Positions 42,671 through 52,016 of a DNA stretch of 64,000 nucleotides are shown here, piece by piece. Origin of the DNA: Bradyrhizobium lablabi (GTDB taxonomy: Bacteria > Pseudomonadota > Alphaproteobacteria > Rhizobiales > Xanthobacteraceae); NCBI RefSeq assembly GCF_018129385.1, contig NZ_JAFCLN010000011.1:124001-188000 (forward strand), read 5' to 3'. The position numbers were made by a program, and so were the translations under genes. Every line of letters begins with the position of its first letter. The stretch's first letter is position 1. The notes under the pieces are model-generated. The model was not told the origin of the DNA. It made no database searches and saw only the letters and a program-made list of their open reading frames with translations.

Positions 42671-43261
42671 ATGAAGATCTACGGCGATACCAATTCCGGC
42701 AATTGCCTGAAGGTGAAATGGGTCTGCGACTATCTTGCGCTGCCCTATCGCTGGATCGACATCGACACCACGAAGCAACAGACGCGGACCGCGGAATTCC
42801 TCAAGCTCAACAGCGCCGGCCAGGTCCCGACGATCGAGCTGGACGACGGCCGCACGCTCGCGCAGTCCAACGCCATCATCCGCTATCTCGCCCGCGGCAG
42901 CGATCTGATCCCCGCAGATGCCTTTGCGCAGGCCAAGATGGACGAATGGCTGTTCTGGGAGCAGTACAGCCACGAGCCCTATATCGCGGTGTGCCGCTTC
43001 CAGATGGTCTATCTCGGCAAGCCGGCCACCGATCTCGATCCCGAAAAGGTCAAGCGCGGCTATGGCGCGCTCGACCGCATGGAGCAGCATCTGGCGGGAT
43101 CGAAGTTTCTGGCCGGCGACACGGTTTCGCTGGCCGATGTCTCGCTGCTTGCCTATACGCGCGTGGCGCATGAGGGCGGCTTTGACCTTGGGAAACACCA
43201 TCATGTGCGGCGCTGGATCGGCGAAGCCGAACGTGCGCTGGGACTTTCGCCTGTAGGTTAG
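42671..43261 (+). CDS. Glutathione S-transferase family protein
   Basis: 196 residues. MKIYGDTNSGNCLKVKWVCD is the N-terminal thioredoxin fold with the Ser/Asn site; NSAGQVPTIELDDGR holds the cis-Pro and TLAQSNAIIRYLAR the glutathione-binding Q-S. LAGDTVSLADVSLLAYTRVA is the N-capping box of the helical domain. ATG 42671 begins the first strand. A GNAT gene starts four bases after its stop, suggesting co-expression. Confidence 0.88.
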   Translation: MKIYGDTNSGNCLKVKWVCDYLALPYRWIDIDTTKQQTRTAEFLKLNSAGQVPTIELDDGRTLAQSNAIIRYLARGSDLIPADAFAQAKMDEWLFWEQYSHEPYIAVCRFQMVYLGKPATDLDPEKVKRGYGALDRMEQHLAGSKFLAGDTVSLADVSLLAYTRVAHEGGFDLGKHHHVRRWIGEAERALGLSPVG

Positions 43262-43265
43262 CCAT

Positions 43266-43730
43266 ATGACCGTTTCATCGATTTCCCTTCGCCGCGCCCG
43301 GCGCGACGACGTCGGCGCCATCGTCCGCATGCTGGCCGACGATGCGCTCGGCGGCCCGCGCGAGCGGATCGAGGATCCGCTGCCGCCGTGCTATTTCAGA
43401 GCCTTCGAAACGGTCGACCGCGATCCGAATATCCAGCTCATGGTCGCGGAAGAGGGCGGGGCGGTGGTCGGCTGCCTACAGCTCTGCATCCTGCCCGGCC
43501 TGAGCTCGCAAGGCGCCTCGCGTGGCCTGATCGAGGATGTGCGCGTCGCGTCCCATCTGCGCAGCCGCGGCATCGGCGAACGAATGGTGCAGTGGGCGGT
43601 GAATGAAGCACGCGCGAAAGGGTGCAAGCTCGTCGAGCTGCTCACCCATCACACCCGCGTCGACGCGCAGCGATTTTACGAGCGGCTCGGATTTGCGCGC
43701 AGCCATGTCGGGATGACGCTGCGGTTTTGA
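43266..43730 (+). CDS. GNAT-family N-acetyltransferase
   Basis: 154 residues. ISLRRARRDDVGAIVRMLAD starts the fold; GLIEDVRVASHLRSRGIGER has the R-x-x-G-I-G acetyl-CoA loop, and THHTRVDAQRFYERLGFARS is the late RFYERLGF motif. Small cytosolic acetyltransferase, probably acting on an amino acid or small amine. Immediately downstream of a GST gene. Confidence 0.9.
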   Translation: MTVSSISLRRARRDDVGAIVRMLADDALGGPRERIEDPLPPCYFRAFETVDRDPNIQLMVAEEGGAVVGCLQLCILPGLSSQGASRGLIEDVRVASHLRSRGIGERMVQWAVNEARAKGCKLVELLTHHTRVDAQRFYERLGFARSHVGMTLRF

Positions 43731-43898
43731 TGCCGCGCAAGTTGCGCGACTGCTTGCCAACAGTACAGCGGTAGTTTCGAGTCCGCTATCCGGTTAACAA
43801 GCGATAAACCAGCCTGCACTTCGTAATTCATTCGTCGAGGAATGACCACGTTTCCAACGCATATCCCCGCCGGCTTGGGCAGTCCGGGAATGCGAACC

Positions 43899-44102
43899 AT
43901 GAAGAACTATTCGATCGCCAAGATCGGCAGCGAGTATGTCGTGCTTGCCGGCGACAAGCATGTTCTCAAGGTGGCGAGCCGCCGAAAGGCCGCCAAGCTC
44001 GTTGTGGACGCTGCGGAATTGCTCTCGGAGCAATCGGCGCCGGCGGCGGCGGAGCAGACCCGTGAGGGATCAATCGCCTGTGATCGACGCGAAGTTCCTT
44101 GA
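43899..44102 (+). CDS. Small conserved protein of unknown function
   Basis: 67 residues starting MKNYSIAKIGSEYVVLAGDK and continuing VLKVASRRKAAKLVVDAAEL, a compact beta-beta-alpha pattern common among rhizobial hypothetical proteins. Upstream in-frame ATGs (43842, 43890) give less protein-like ends. No membrane segment. It ends 80 bp before serC but is separated by the serC leader. Confidence 0.6.
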   Translation: MKNYSIAKIGSEYVVLAGDKHVLKVASRRKAAKLVVDAAELLSEQSAPAAAEQTREGSIACDRREVP

Positions 44103-44140
44103 CGATTCCGGGCGATTCCCATAAAGACCGCGGCGGGACA

Positions 44141-44181
44141 CCTCCCCCCAACGGGAGGCTTACTATCTGGAAGGGTAGATC
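44141..44181 (+). promoter_or_regulatory. serC 5' leader hairpin (serC RNA motif-like)
   Basis: CCTCCC (44141-44146) pairs with GGGAGG (44153-44158) around CCCAAC, followed by a stretch leading to GGAAGGG and ATG 44182. Alphaproteobacterial serC genes are known to carry a conserved structured leader, the serC motif. Position and hairpin agree with that; I could not run a covariance search. Confidence 0.5.
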
Positions 44182-45354
44182 ATGACCGTAGCGAAGCCCG
44201 CTTCGCGGCCGACCGTGCCGCATTTTTCCTCCGGCCCCTGCGCCAAGCGCCCCGGCTGGAATCCTCAAAATCTGAAGGACGCCGCCCTCGGCCGCTCGCA
44301 TCGTGCGAAGATCGGCAAGGCCAAGCTCAAGCTTGCGATCGATTTGACGCGCGAAGTGCTGGAAGTCCCCGCCGATTACCGGATCGGCATCGTGCCGGCG
44401 TCGGACACCGGCGCGGTCGAAATGGCGCTGTGGTCGCTGCTCGGCGCGCGCCCCGTCACCACCATCGCCTGGGAGTCCTTCGGCGAAGGCTGGGTCAGCG
44501 ACATCGTCAAGGAATTGAAGTTGAAGGACGTCACCAAGCTGCATGCCGGCTATGGCGACATCCCCGACCTGTCCAAGGCCGATCCGGCCAGTGACATCGT
44601 CTTCACATGGAACGGCACCACCTCGGGCGTGCGCGTGCCGAACGCCGACTGGATCAGCGCGACCCGCGAAGGCCTCACCATTTGCGACGCGACGTCCGCC
44701 GCATTCGCGCAGCCGCTCGATTGGGCCAAGCTCGACGTCGTGACCTTCTCCTGGCAGAAGGCGCTCGGCGGCGAGGCGGCGCATGGCATGCTGGTGCTCT
44801 CGCCGCGCGCCGTGGAGCGGCTCGAGACCTACAAGCCTGCCTGGCCGCTGCCGAAGATTTTCCGCATGACCAAGGGCGGCAAGCTCAACGAAGGCATCTT
44901 CGTCGGCGAGACCATCAACACGCCGTCGATGCTGTGCGTCGAGGATTATCTGGACGCGCTGAACTGGGCAAAGTCCATCGGCGGGCTGACGGCGCTGTTC
45001 GCGCGTGCGGACGCCAACACCAAGGTGCTCGCCGACTGGAAGGCGCGCACGCCCTGGATCGACTTTCTCGCCAAGGACCCGGCGATCCGCTCCAACACCT
45101 CGGTGTGCCTGAAGTTCACCGATCCCGCGATCACCTCGCTGTCCGCGGACGCGCAGGCTGATTTCTGCAAGAAGCTGGTCGCGCTGGTCGAAAAGGAAAA
45201 CGCCGGCTTCGACTTCGCGTATTACCGCGACGCGCCGGCGGGACTGCGCATCTGGTGCGGCGCCACCGTCGAAGCAAAGGATGTTGAGCTGCTAACGCAG
45301 TGGATCGACTGGGCCTTTGCCGAGACCAAGGCCGCGCTGCCGAAGGCGGCGTGA
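44182..45354 (+). CDS. serC: Phosphoserine aminotransferase
   Basis: 390 residues of the alphaproteobacterial/archaeal SerC type. HFSSGPCAKRPGWN is the start motif, GIVPASDTGAVEMALWSLLG the cofactor loop, TWNGTTSGVRVPN the substrate region and K193 in VTFSWQKALGGEAAHG the PLP lysine. Converts 3-phosphohydroxypyruvate and glutamate to phosphoserine. Followed by serA with a palindromic repeat in the 126-bp gap; the pair makes the first two steps of serine synthesis. Confidence 0.96.
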   Translation: MTVAKPASRPTVPHFSSGPCAKRPGWNPQNLKDAALGRSHRAKIGKAKLKLAIDLTREVLEVPADYRIGIVPASDTGAVEMALWSLLGARPVTTIAWESFGEGWVSDIVKELKLKDVTKLHAGYGDIPDLSKADPASDIVFTWNGTTSGVRVPNADWISATREGLTICDATSAAFAQPLDWAKLDVVTFSWQKALGGEAAHGMLVLSPRAVERLETYKPAWPLPKIFRMTKGGKLNEGIFVGETINTPSMLCVEDYLDALNWAKSIGGLTALFARADANTKVLADWKARTPWIDFLAKDPAIRSNTSVCLKFTDPAITSLSADAQADFCKKLVALVEKENAGFDFAYYRDAPAGLRIWCGATVEAKDVELLTQWIDWAFAETKAALPKAA

Positions 45355-45364
45355 TTTCGCATCT

Positions 45365-45455
45365 CGTGTCCCGGCCTTGAGCCGGGACCCAGCTTTACCA
45401 GAACCGAGTATGGGTCCCGGCTCTACGCGCCAAGTGGCGCTTCGGCCGGGACACG
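45365..45455. repeat. Inverted repeat between serC and serA
   Basis: CGTGTCCCGGCC pairs with GGCCGGGACACG; inner arms AGCCGGGACCCA and TGGGTCCCGGCT. It could adjust the serC:serA transcript ratio (inference). Confidence 0.85.
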
Positions 45456-45480
45456 CCCGATTTTCCAAAGGATCACTCCC

Positions 45481-47070
45481 ATGTCCAAACCCAAAGTGCT
45501 CATTTCCGACGCGCTCTCTCCGGCCGCCGTGCAGATCTTTAGAGATCGCGGCGTCGACGTCGACTTCCAGCCCAATCTCGGCAAGGACAAGGACAAGCTC
45601 GCCGAGATCATCGGCGACTATGACGGCCTTGCCATCCGCTCCGCCACCAAGGCGACCGCCAAGATCATCTCCAAGGCCACGAAGCTGAAGGTGATCGGCC
45701 GCGCCGGCATCGGCGTCGACAATGTCGAGATTCCCGCCGCCACGGCCAAGGGCATCATCGTGATGAACACGCCGTTCGGCAATTCGATCACGACCGCCGA
45801 GCATGCCATCACCCTGATGCTGGCGCTGGCGCGCGAGATTCCGCAGGCCGACGCCTCGACCCAGGCCGGCAAGTGGGAGAAGAACCGCTTCATGGGCGTC
45901 GAGATCACCGGCAAGACGCTGGGCGTCGTCGGCTGCGGCAATATCGGCTCGATCGTCGCCGACCGCGCGCAGGGCTTGAAGATGAAGGTGATCGCGTTCG
46001 ATCCCTTCCTGTCGCCCGAACGCGCCAAGGACATCGGCGTGGAAAAGGTCGAGCTCGACGAGCTCCTGAAGCGCGCCGACTTCATCACGCTGCATACGCC
46101 GCTGACCGAGAAGACGAAGAACATCATCGATGCCTCCGCGATCGCGAAGATGAAGAAGGGCGTGCGCCTGATCAATTGCGCGCGCGGCGGCCTGGTCGAC
46201 GAGCAAGCGCTGGTCGACGCGCTGAACGCAAGGCATGTCGCGGGCGCCGCCTTCGATGTGTTCATCGAGGAGCCGGCGACCTCGAACGTGCTGTTCGGCC
46301 ATCCCAACGTGATCTGCACCCCGCATCTCGGCGCTGCCACGACAGAGGCGCAGGAGAACGTCGCGCTCCAGGTCGCCGAACAAATGTCGGACTATCTGTT
46401 GTCCGGCGCGATCTCTAACGCGGTGAACTTTCCGTCGATCACGGCGGAAGAAGCGCCAAAACTGCGGCCGTTCATCGAGCTCGCCGAAAAGCTTGGCTCG
46501 TTCGCCGGTCAGCTCACCGAAAGCGGCATCCTGAAAGTCCAGATCACCTATGAAGGCCACGTCGCCGAGATGAAGATCAAGGCGATCACCTCGGCCGTAT
46601 TGTCGGGCCTGCTGCGGCCGATGCTGGGCGACGTCAACGTGGTGTCCGCGCCTGTCGTCGCCAAGGAGCGTGGCATGGTGGTCGACGAAGTCGTGCGCGC
46701 CGCCCAGAGCGACTACGAGAGCCTGATCACCGTCACCGTCACCACCGAACGGCAGGAGCGCTCGGTGGCCGGCACGGTCTATCACGACGGCAAGCCGCGG
46801 CTGGTCGACATCAAGGGCATCCGGATCGACGCCGAATTCGGCAAGTCGATGATCTATGTCACCAACGAGGACAAGCCGGGTTTTATCGGCGCCTTCGCGA
46901 GCCTCCTCGGCGATGCGAAGATCAACATCGCCACCTTCCATCTCGGCCGCGTCGCCCAGGGCGGCGACGCCATCGCGCTGGTCGAGGTCGACGGCGCCGT
47001 GCCGCCGGACGTGCTGACCAAGGTGCAGAAGCTGCCGCAGGTCAAGCAGGCCAAGGCCCTGGCGTTCTGA
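45481..47070 (+). CDS. serA: D-3-phosphoglycerate dehydrogenase
   Basis: 529 residues, the long (type 1) form. The substrate- and NAD-binding domain has GVVGCGNIGSIVADRAQGL, catalytic Arg in LINCARGGLVDE, Glu in FIEEPATSN and His in CTPHLGAATTEAQ. An intervening ASB domain follows, then a C-terminal ACT domain (MIYVTNEDKPGFIGAFASLL). The ACT domain suggests serine control. Oxidises 3-phosphoglycerate, feeding serC. Confidence 0.97.
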   Translation: MSKPKVLISDALSPAAVQIFRDRGVDVDFQPNLGKDKDKLAEIIGDYDGLAIRSATKATAKIISKATKLKVIGRAGIGVDNVEIPAATAKGIIVMNTPFGNSITTAEHAITLMLALAREIPQADASTQAGKWEKNRFMGVEITGKTLGVVGCGNIGSIVADRAQGLKMKVIAFDPFLSPERAKDIGVEKVELDELLKRADFITLHTPLTEKTKNIIDASAIAKMKKGVRLINCARGGLVDEQALVDALNARHVAGAAFDVFIEEPATSNVLFGHPNVICTPHLGAATTEAQENVALQVAEQMSDYLLSGAISNAVNFPSITAEEAPKLRPFIELAEKLGSFAGQLTESGILKVQITYEGHVAEMKIKAITSAVLSGLLRPMLGDVNVVSAPVVAKERGMVVDEVVRAAQSDYESLITVTVTTERQERSVAGTVYHDGKPRLVDIKGIRIDAEFGKSMIYVTNEDKPGFIGAFASLLGDAKINIATFHLGRVAQGGDAIALVEVDGAVPPDVLTKVQKLPQVKQAKALAF

Positions 47071-47193
47071 TCGCGCGTCCCGCCGCGGCGTGGCCGCGGC
47101 GGCGCCACATCGAAACCGCAATCGAACCAGTTCCTTCCTCGCCGCGTCTCATCATCGATGAGGCGCGGTTTTCGCGCCTGCTTTGGCGCGCGC

Positions 47194-47265
47194 GGGCATG
47201 ATGCGGAAAAGCCTGCCCCGCACTGGATGCGGGGTGGGTACCGGCTTTCCGATGAGATCATGGCC
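47194..47265. repeat. Imperfect inverted repeat, GGCATGATGCGGAAA family
   Basis: GGGCATGATGCGGAAAAGC and CCGGCTTTCCGATGAGATCA face each other, with GCCCCGCACTGGATGCGGGG between. Related in layout to the element at 57163-57255. It lies just before the DUF4139 start. Confidence 0.7.
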
Positions 47266-47284
47266 CAAAACGGGAGGTATCTTT

Positions 47285-48961
47285 ATGCGGACGATTGCGA
47301 ACAGTCTTTCGACGACCGGGTTGGCCTTATTGGTGGCGCTGGCCGCTGCACCGGCAACGGCCGCCGACATCGACGTCACCTCGGCGGTCGATGCCGTTAC
47401 CGTCTATCCCGATGGCGCCAGCGTCACCCGCGTCATTGCGCTCGATCTGCCCGCCGGCGATTCCACGCTGGTGGCAAAAGACTTTCCGCTGACGCTGGAT
47501 ACCTCCTCGCTGCGGGTGGAGGGCGAGGGCGGTGCAAGGCTCACGATCGGAGCGATCGACACCAAACCGCCGCGGCCGGCGCCCCCGGTCAATCTGTCCG
47601 AAATCGACAAGCGCATCGAAGCGCTGAAGGACGAGCACGCCAATCTGCAAGGCGCCATCGATGCGGCGGCCGCCCGACGGAAATTCGCAGAGCGCTTTGC
47701 CGAGGCATCGCCGGCCGGCATCGGCGAAAAGGGCGAGGCGCGTCCGCTCACCGAATGGCGCGCCGCCTTTGCCGCGGTCGGCGAGGAAGTCGCCAGCGCC
47801 GACACCGCCATCCGCGAGGCGATGCGCAAGCAGCGCGAGATCGATCGCGAGGTCGCGCGGCTGGAACAGGATCGCGCGGTCAAGCCGCCGAACAGGCTGG
47901 AGGTTCGCATCGATCTTGCTTCCGCCACCGCCACCAGGGCGACGTTGCGTGTGACCTATTCGGTGCGCAACGCACGTTGGGCGCCGCTCTACGATGCGCG
48001 CCTCGATACCGGCGCCAAGGACCGCAAGCCCGCACTCGAATTGGTGCGCCGCGCCGAGATCACCCAAAACACGGGCGAGGACTGGTCGAATGTCAGCCTC
48101 GGCGTCTCGACTGTTCGAACCGCGCGTGGCGGCAACGCGCCCGAGTTGAACCCGCTGATCGTGCAATACCCGCAGGCGCCAAAGCCGGTTGCCGCGGGAA
48201 GCGCCTCGGATCTCGCGATGCCCAGCCCGGCCCCGCGCATGGCGCGGCAGGCGCTGTCGCCGCCGCAGAGCGAAGTCTTGAGGATGCAAGTCGCCGAAGA
48301 GCAGCAGGCCACGGCCGAAGTCAACGGCTTCCAGGTCACCTTCAAGATTCCGGGTCGCGTCAGCGTCGGTGCCGGCCAGGGCGCAAAAGCCCTGCGCATC
48401 GCCAGCGCCGCCATTGCGCCCGATCTGCTCGTTCGTTCGGTGCCTGTGATCGATCCAACGGCTTTCCTCGAGGCCAGCTTCAAGCAGGCCGAGGACGCGC
48501 CGCTGCTGCCGGGCCGCGTCTCGATCTACCGTGACGGCGTATTCGTCGGCCGCGGCCGGATGGCCGCCGCCGGCAAGGACGAAACCGTGCGGCTCGGCTT
48601 CGGCGCCGACGACAAGGTCAAGATCGAGCGCACCGTACTCAGACGCAATGAAGGCTCCGCCGGCCTGATCGTGACGACCTCGAAGACCGATGAGCGCGCC
48701 TTCAAGACGTCAGTGCGCAACGGCCATGATTTCCCGCTGCGCATTGCGATCGAGGACCAGTTGCCGGTCAGCGAGAATGAAGAAATTGTTGTCGAGATGC
48801 TCCCCTCGAGCACGCCGCCGACGTCAACCAACCTGCGCGACAAGCGCGGCGTGCTTGAATGGGCGTTCGAGGCGAAGCAAGGCGAAGTGAAGGACATCAA
48901 CTTCGCTTGGCGCGTCCGCTGGCCCAAGGACAAGGGCGTGGTCATGGCGCCCGGCGGCTGA
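47285..48961 (+). CDS. Exported DUF4139 (MuiA-family) protein
   Basis: 558 residues. Signal peptide (TGLALLVALAAAPATAA) then an N-terminal DUF4140 domain (VDAVTVYPDGASVTRVIALD), a coiled-coil stretch (about 105-215, SEIDKRIEALKDEHANLQGA) and the C-terminal DUF4139 domain (WAPLYDARLDTG, VRRAEITQNTGEDWSNVSLG, ending VRWPKDKGVVM). Family members were named for mucoidy inhibition; molecular role unknown. GGGAGG precedes ATG 47285. A terminator follows. Confidence 0.9.
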   Translation: MRTIANSLSTTGLALLVALAAAPATAADIDVTSAVDAVTVYPDGASVTRVIALDLPAGDSTLVAKDFPLTLDTSSLRVEGEGGARLTIGAIDTKPPRPAPPVNLSEIDKRIEALKDEHANLQGAIDAAAARRKFAERFAEASPAGIGEKGEARPLTEWRAAFAAVGEEVASADTAIREAMRKQREIDREVARLEQDRAVKPPNRLEVRIDLASATATRATLRVTYSVRNARWAPLYDARLDTGAKDRKPALELVRRAEITQNTGEDWSNVSLGVSTVRTARGGNAPELNPLIVQYPQAPKPVAAGSASDLAMPSPAPRMARQALSPPQSEVLRMQVAEEQQATAEVNGFQVTFKIPGRVSVGAGQGAKALRIASAAIAPDLLVRSVPVIDPTAFLEASFKQAEDAPLLPGRVSIYRDGVFVGRGRMAAAGKDETVRLGFGADDKVKIERTVLRRNEGSAGLIVTTSKTDERAFKTSVRNGHDFPLRIAIEDQLPVSENEEIVVEMLPSSTPPTSTNLRDKRGVLEWAFEAKQGEVKDINFAWRVRWPKDKGVVMAPGG

Positions 48962-49046
48962 GGGAGAGCGCGGCGAAGCGATAGTTTCGCTCTGCGAAAA
49001 TTATTTTCGCTGCACGCTCTCGAGCATTGCTAGCCGTGAGCTGCCA

Positions 49047-49075
49047 AAATACCGCTCCTCGCGGGCGGTATTTTT
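49047..49075 (+). terminator. Rho-independent terminator before the thiolase gene
   Basis: AAATACCGC pairs with GCGGTATTT around an eight- to nine-base loop, followed by TT and GTT. It lies about 90 bp after the DUF4139 stop. Confidence 0.85.
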
Positions 49076-49140
49076 GTTGCCTTCGGTACGAAATTCGTAC
49101 GATATGAGCCTCAATCGGCCAGCTCAAAGGGAGAGAAAAA

Positions 49141-50313
49141 ATGCGTGAAGCCGTCATCGTTTCCTATGCGCGCACGGGACTGGCGAAGTCCGGCCGCGGC
49201 GGGTTCAATATCACCCCACCCATGTCTCTGGCGGCTCACGCCATCAAGCATGCCGTCGATCGCGCCGGCGTCGACAAGGAATATGTCGAGGACTGCTATC
49301 TCGGCAATTGCGCGCACGGCGCGCCGAACATCGGCCGCCAGGCCGCGCTGCTCGCAGGCCTGCCGAAATCCACCGCCGGCGTTTCGGTCAACCGCTTCTG
49401 CTCTTCCGGTCTTCAGACCATCGCGATGGCCGCCAACTCGATCCGCTCCGATGGCGCCGATTGCATCGTGGCCGGCGGCGTCGAGAGCATCTCGATCCCC
49501 GGCGGCGGTTCACCGAAGGAATCGATCGATCCTGATCTGCTCAAGGTCGCCCCTGATATCTTCATGGCGATGATCGACACCGCCGACATCGTCGCCGAGC
49601 GCTACAAGCTCAGCCGTGAATACCAGGACGAGTATTCGCTGGAGTCGCAGCGCCGCATGGCCGCCGCGCAGCAGGCCAACAAGTTCAAGGATGAAATCGT
49701 CCCGATGAAGACGAAGATGAAGGTCGTCGACAAGGCGACCAAGGCCGAGAGCATCGTCGACTACGTCGTCGATCGCGACGAGTGCAACCGTCCCGAGACC
49801 ACGCTCGAAGGTCTTGCCAAGCTGGAGCCGGTCAAGGGCCCGGGCAAGTTCGTCACCGCCGGCAATGCCAGCCAGCTTTCGGACGGCGCCGCTGCCGTCG
49901 TGCTGATGGAAGCCAAGGACGCCGAGAAGCGCGGCCTCAACCCGATGGGCCGCTTCGTGGCCTGGGCGTCGGCCGGCTGCGAACCCGACGAGATGGGCAT
50001 CGGCCCGATCTACGCCGTGCCGAAACTGTTGAAGCGGCATGGCCTGAAGATCGACGACATCGACCTCTGGGAGCTGAACGAAGCCTTTGCCAGCCAGTGC
50101 CTCTATTCGCGCGACCAGCTCGGCATCGATCCCGAGAAGTACAATGTCAACGGCGGCTCGATCGCGATCGGCCATCCGTTCGGCATGACCGGCGCGCGTC
50201 TCACCGGCCACATCCTCCAGGAAGGCCGCCGGCGCAAGGCCAAGTGGGGCGTCGTCACGATGTGCATCGGCGGCGGCCAGGGCGGCGCGGGCCTGTTCGA
50301 GATCTATCAGTAA
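49141..50313 (+). CDS. Thiolase (acetyl-CoA acyltransferase)
   Basis: 390 residues. Nucleophilic C87 in VNRFCSSGLQTIAM, His345 in IGHPFGMTGAR and C375 in MCIGGGQGGAG form the thiolase catalytic triad. Either the 3-ketoacyl-CoA thiolase of beta-oxidation or a biosynthetic acetoacetyl-CoA thiolase; the sequence alone does not decide. AAAGGGAGAG lies before ATG 49141. No fadB/fadE-type gene is adjacent, so it is a single-gene unit between two terminators. Confidence 0.94.
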   Translation: MREAVIVSYARTGLAKSGRGGFNITPPMSLAAHAIKHAVDRAGVDKEYVEDCYLGNCAHGAPNIGRQAALLAGLPKSTAGVSVNRFCSSGLQTIAMAANSIRSDGADCIVAGGVESISIPGGGSPKESIDPDLLKVAPDIFMAMIDTADIVAERYKLSREYQDEYSLESQRRMAAAQQANKFKDEIVPMKTKMKVVDKATKAESIVDYVVDRDECNRPETTLEGLAKLEPVKGPGKFVTAGNASQLSDGAAAVVLMEAKDAEKRGLNPMGRFVAWASAGCEPDEMGIGPIYAVPKLLKRHGLKIDDIDLWELNEAFASQCLYSRDQLGIDPEKYNVNGGSIAIGHPFGMTGARLTGHILQEGRRRKAKWGVVTMCIGGGQGGAGLFEIYQ

Positions 50314-50336
50314 GCTCGCAGGTAGCGGCAAGAATC

Positions 50337-50369
50337 AAAACAGCGCGGCAATCGCCGCGCTGTTTTTTT
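50337..50369 (+). terminator. Rho-independent terminator after the thiolase gene
   Basis: AAAACAGCGCGGC pairs with GCCGCGCTGTTTT around AATC, followed by a T run. It lies 24 bp after the stop codon. Confidence 0.93.
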
Positions 50370-50386
50370 GTTTGCCACACCCACCG

Positions 50387-50495
50387 CTGTCATCACCCGC
50401 GAAGGCGGGTGATCCAGTACGCCGCAGCGGAGATGTGTGTGCACAATGTTGGCCACGGCGTACTGGATCGCCCGGTCAAGCCGGGCGATGACGGT
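50387..50495. repeat. Inverted repeat, CGCGTACTGGATC family
   Basis: TGTCATCACCCGCGAAGGCG plus GGTGATCCAGTACGCCG at the left mirrors CGGCGTACTGGATCGCCCGG plus CGGGCGATGACGG at the right. It separates the convergent thiolase and phytase-like genes. Confidence 0.88.
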
Positions 50496-50521
50496 GTTGG
50501 TGCGGCGAGAGCGAAGCGCAC

Positions 50522-51877
50522 TCACTTCGCCTTCAGGAACTCCGCCACTTCCAGCAGCACGAACTCGTTGTCATCCGCCTTGTTCGGATCGCGGCTGGAG
50601 GAGAACGGCAGGTTGTTGTCGTTGCCGACGATGATGTGCGTCTCGTCGACGCGATCGACGTTCTCGATGGTGAAGAACGGGAAGGTCAGCACGCCGTCAT
50701 TGAGCGGCTTCCTCGCCTTCTTCTCGGGATCGCGGATCTTCATCAGGTCGATATAGCCGATCTTGCGCACCGGCTTGCCGGCATTGGCGTCTGACAGTTC
50801 GATCTTGTAGACGCGCTTGAATTTGGCCAGATCGGGAAAGCAATTCTCGCCGCGCTGGCCTTGCGGGCAGGCCTTGTCGGCGGTGCCTTCGCCATTGTCG
50901 CGCTCGATGATCAGGCCGCTCGTCGGGTCGATCATGTTGAAGTCGCCGATGGCGTTGCCGTTCTGCTCGAACACGTAGAGCCAGTAGCGGCCGGTGAACT
51001 TTTCCGCCGCGACGTCGAATTCGAGGATGCGCGCGGCTTCCTTGCCGTCGACCTTTTCCCAGTCCTTCTTCTCGGCGTCCCACAGCGGGCCCTCGAGCAG
51101 GCCGTAGAGGAATTTGCCATCCTTCGAGCCGCCAAAGCCCTCATAACCCTTGGAGCGGCGCAGATTGACGGTGGTGTAGCTGGCGCCCGGCGCGGCCGGC
51201 GACTGCACCGACCAGTGGTCGGGCGAACGCACCGGCTTGCCGTCGGCCATGCTGTCGAACACGGCGAGGATCTTGCCGGTCTTGTCGGCCTTCAGGATGT
51301 AGGGCCCGAATTCGTCGCCGATCCAGAAGGTGTCGCCGACGATCTGAAAGCCTTCGGTGTCGAAATCGGCGCCGGTCAGGTAACGCTTGGCGGTGTCCTC
51401 ATGTACGATGCGGAACGGCACCTTCTTGTCGGGGTCGTGCAGGAACACGGTTTCCTGACGCTCGATCTTACCGGAAGCCCAGTCGATCTTGTGCCGGTTC
51501 AGGTACAGCATCGAGTCGGCCGAGTTGTAGCGCGAGCCCATGCCGTTGTCGGTCAGCACCCAGAACGAGCCGTCCGGCATCACCTTGATGCCGGAATGGC
51601 CCTGTAGCGGCTGGCCCTTGAACGGCAGCTTCACCCCGGTCGGCCGCTCATAGGATTTGCCCATCACGCTGCCGACGGCATCGACGCGCTTGCCGGAGGT
51701 GTACTTGCCCGCGGTCTTGAGATCGGCCGGCGCATCGGCGGGCGCGTCGATAAAGGTTTCGGCCGGCAGGACGGCGTGGCCCTTCAGGGTTGCCGGGAAT
51801 TCGCCTTCGCCTTGCGCGAAGGCGGCGCCTGTAAGCAGCAAGACGGACGCGACGGAGGTGAGCAGTGACACGCGCAT
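50522..51877 (-). CDS. Exported esterase-like/phytase-family protein
   Basis: 451 residues. Signal peptide MRVSLLTSVASVLLLTGAAF (cut after AQG). The beta-propeller 'esterase-like activity of phytase' domain shows GHSGIKVMPDGSFWVLTDNG, FDTEGFQIVGDTFWIGDEFG, YEGFGGSKDGKFLYGLLEGP and DNEFVLLEV. Members cleave phosphate or carboxyl esters in the periplasm; substrate not known. AAAGGAG precedes ATG 51877. Stands alone. Confidence 0.88.
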   Translation of the reverse strand: MRVSLLTSVASVLLLTGAAFAQGEGEFPATLKGHAVLPAETFIDAPADAPADLKTAGKYTSGKRVDAVGSVMGKSYERPTGVKLPFKGQPLQGHSGIKVMPDGSFWVLTDNGMGSRYNSADSMLYLNRHKIDWASGKIERQETVFLHDPDKKVPFRIVHEDTAKRYLTGADFDTEGFQIVGDTFWIGDEFGPYILKADKTGKILAVFDSMADGKPVRSPDHWSVQSPAAPGASYTTVNLRRSKGYEGFGGSKDGKFLYGLLEGPLWDAEKKDWEKVDGKEAARILEFDVAAEKFTGRYWLYVFEQNGNAIGDFNMIDPTSGLIIERDNGEGTADKACPQGQRGENCFPDLAKFKRVYKIELSDANAGKPVRKIGYIDLMKIRDPEKKARKPLNDGVLTFPFFTIENVDRVDETHIIVGNDNNLPFSSSRDPNKADDNEFVLLEVAEFLKAK

Positions 51878-52016
51878 GGTCGGGATCTCCTTTGGGACAA
51901 CGATGCGCGCGTGTTCTGGGGAGCGCTCGTAACCCAGCGCTGACAGTTCCATGACGTTGGTGTGACAGCGGTGGATGGGCGTGCGGCCTTACGCCGCCCG
52001 CCGTTATCTATTGTCG

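Noticed and set aside
45292..47121. A 609-residue leftward open frame opposite serA
   Set aside because: Antisense shadow of serA; no Shine-Dalgarno or family motif, and serA is unambiguous.
47158..48534. Alternative long frame overlapping the DUF4139 gene
   Set aside because: Arg/Ala/Gly-rich frameshift shadow; the DUF4139 frame has a signal peptide, domain motifs and a Shine-Dalgarno.
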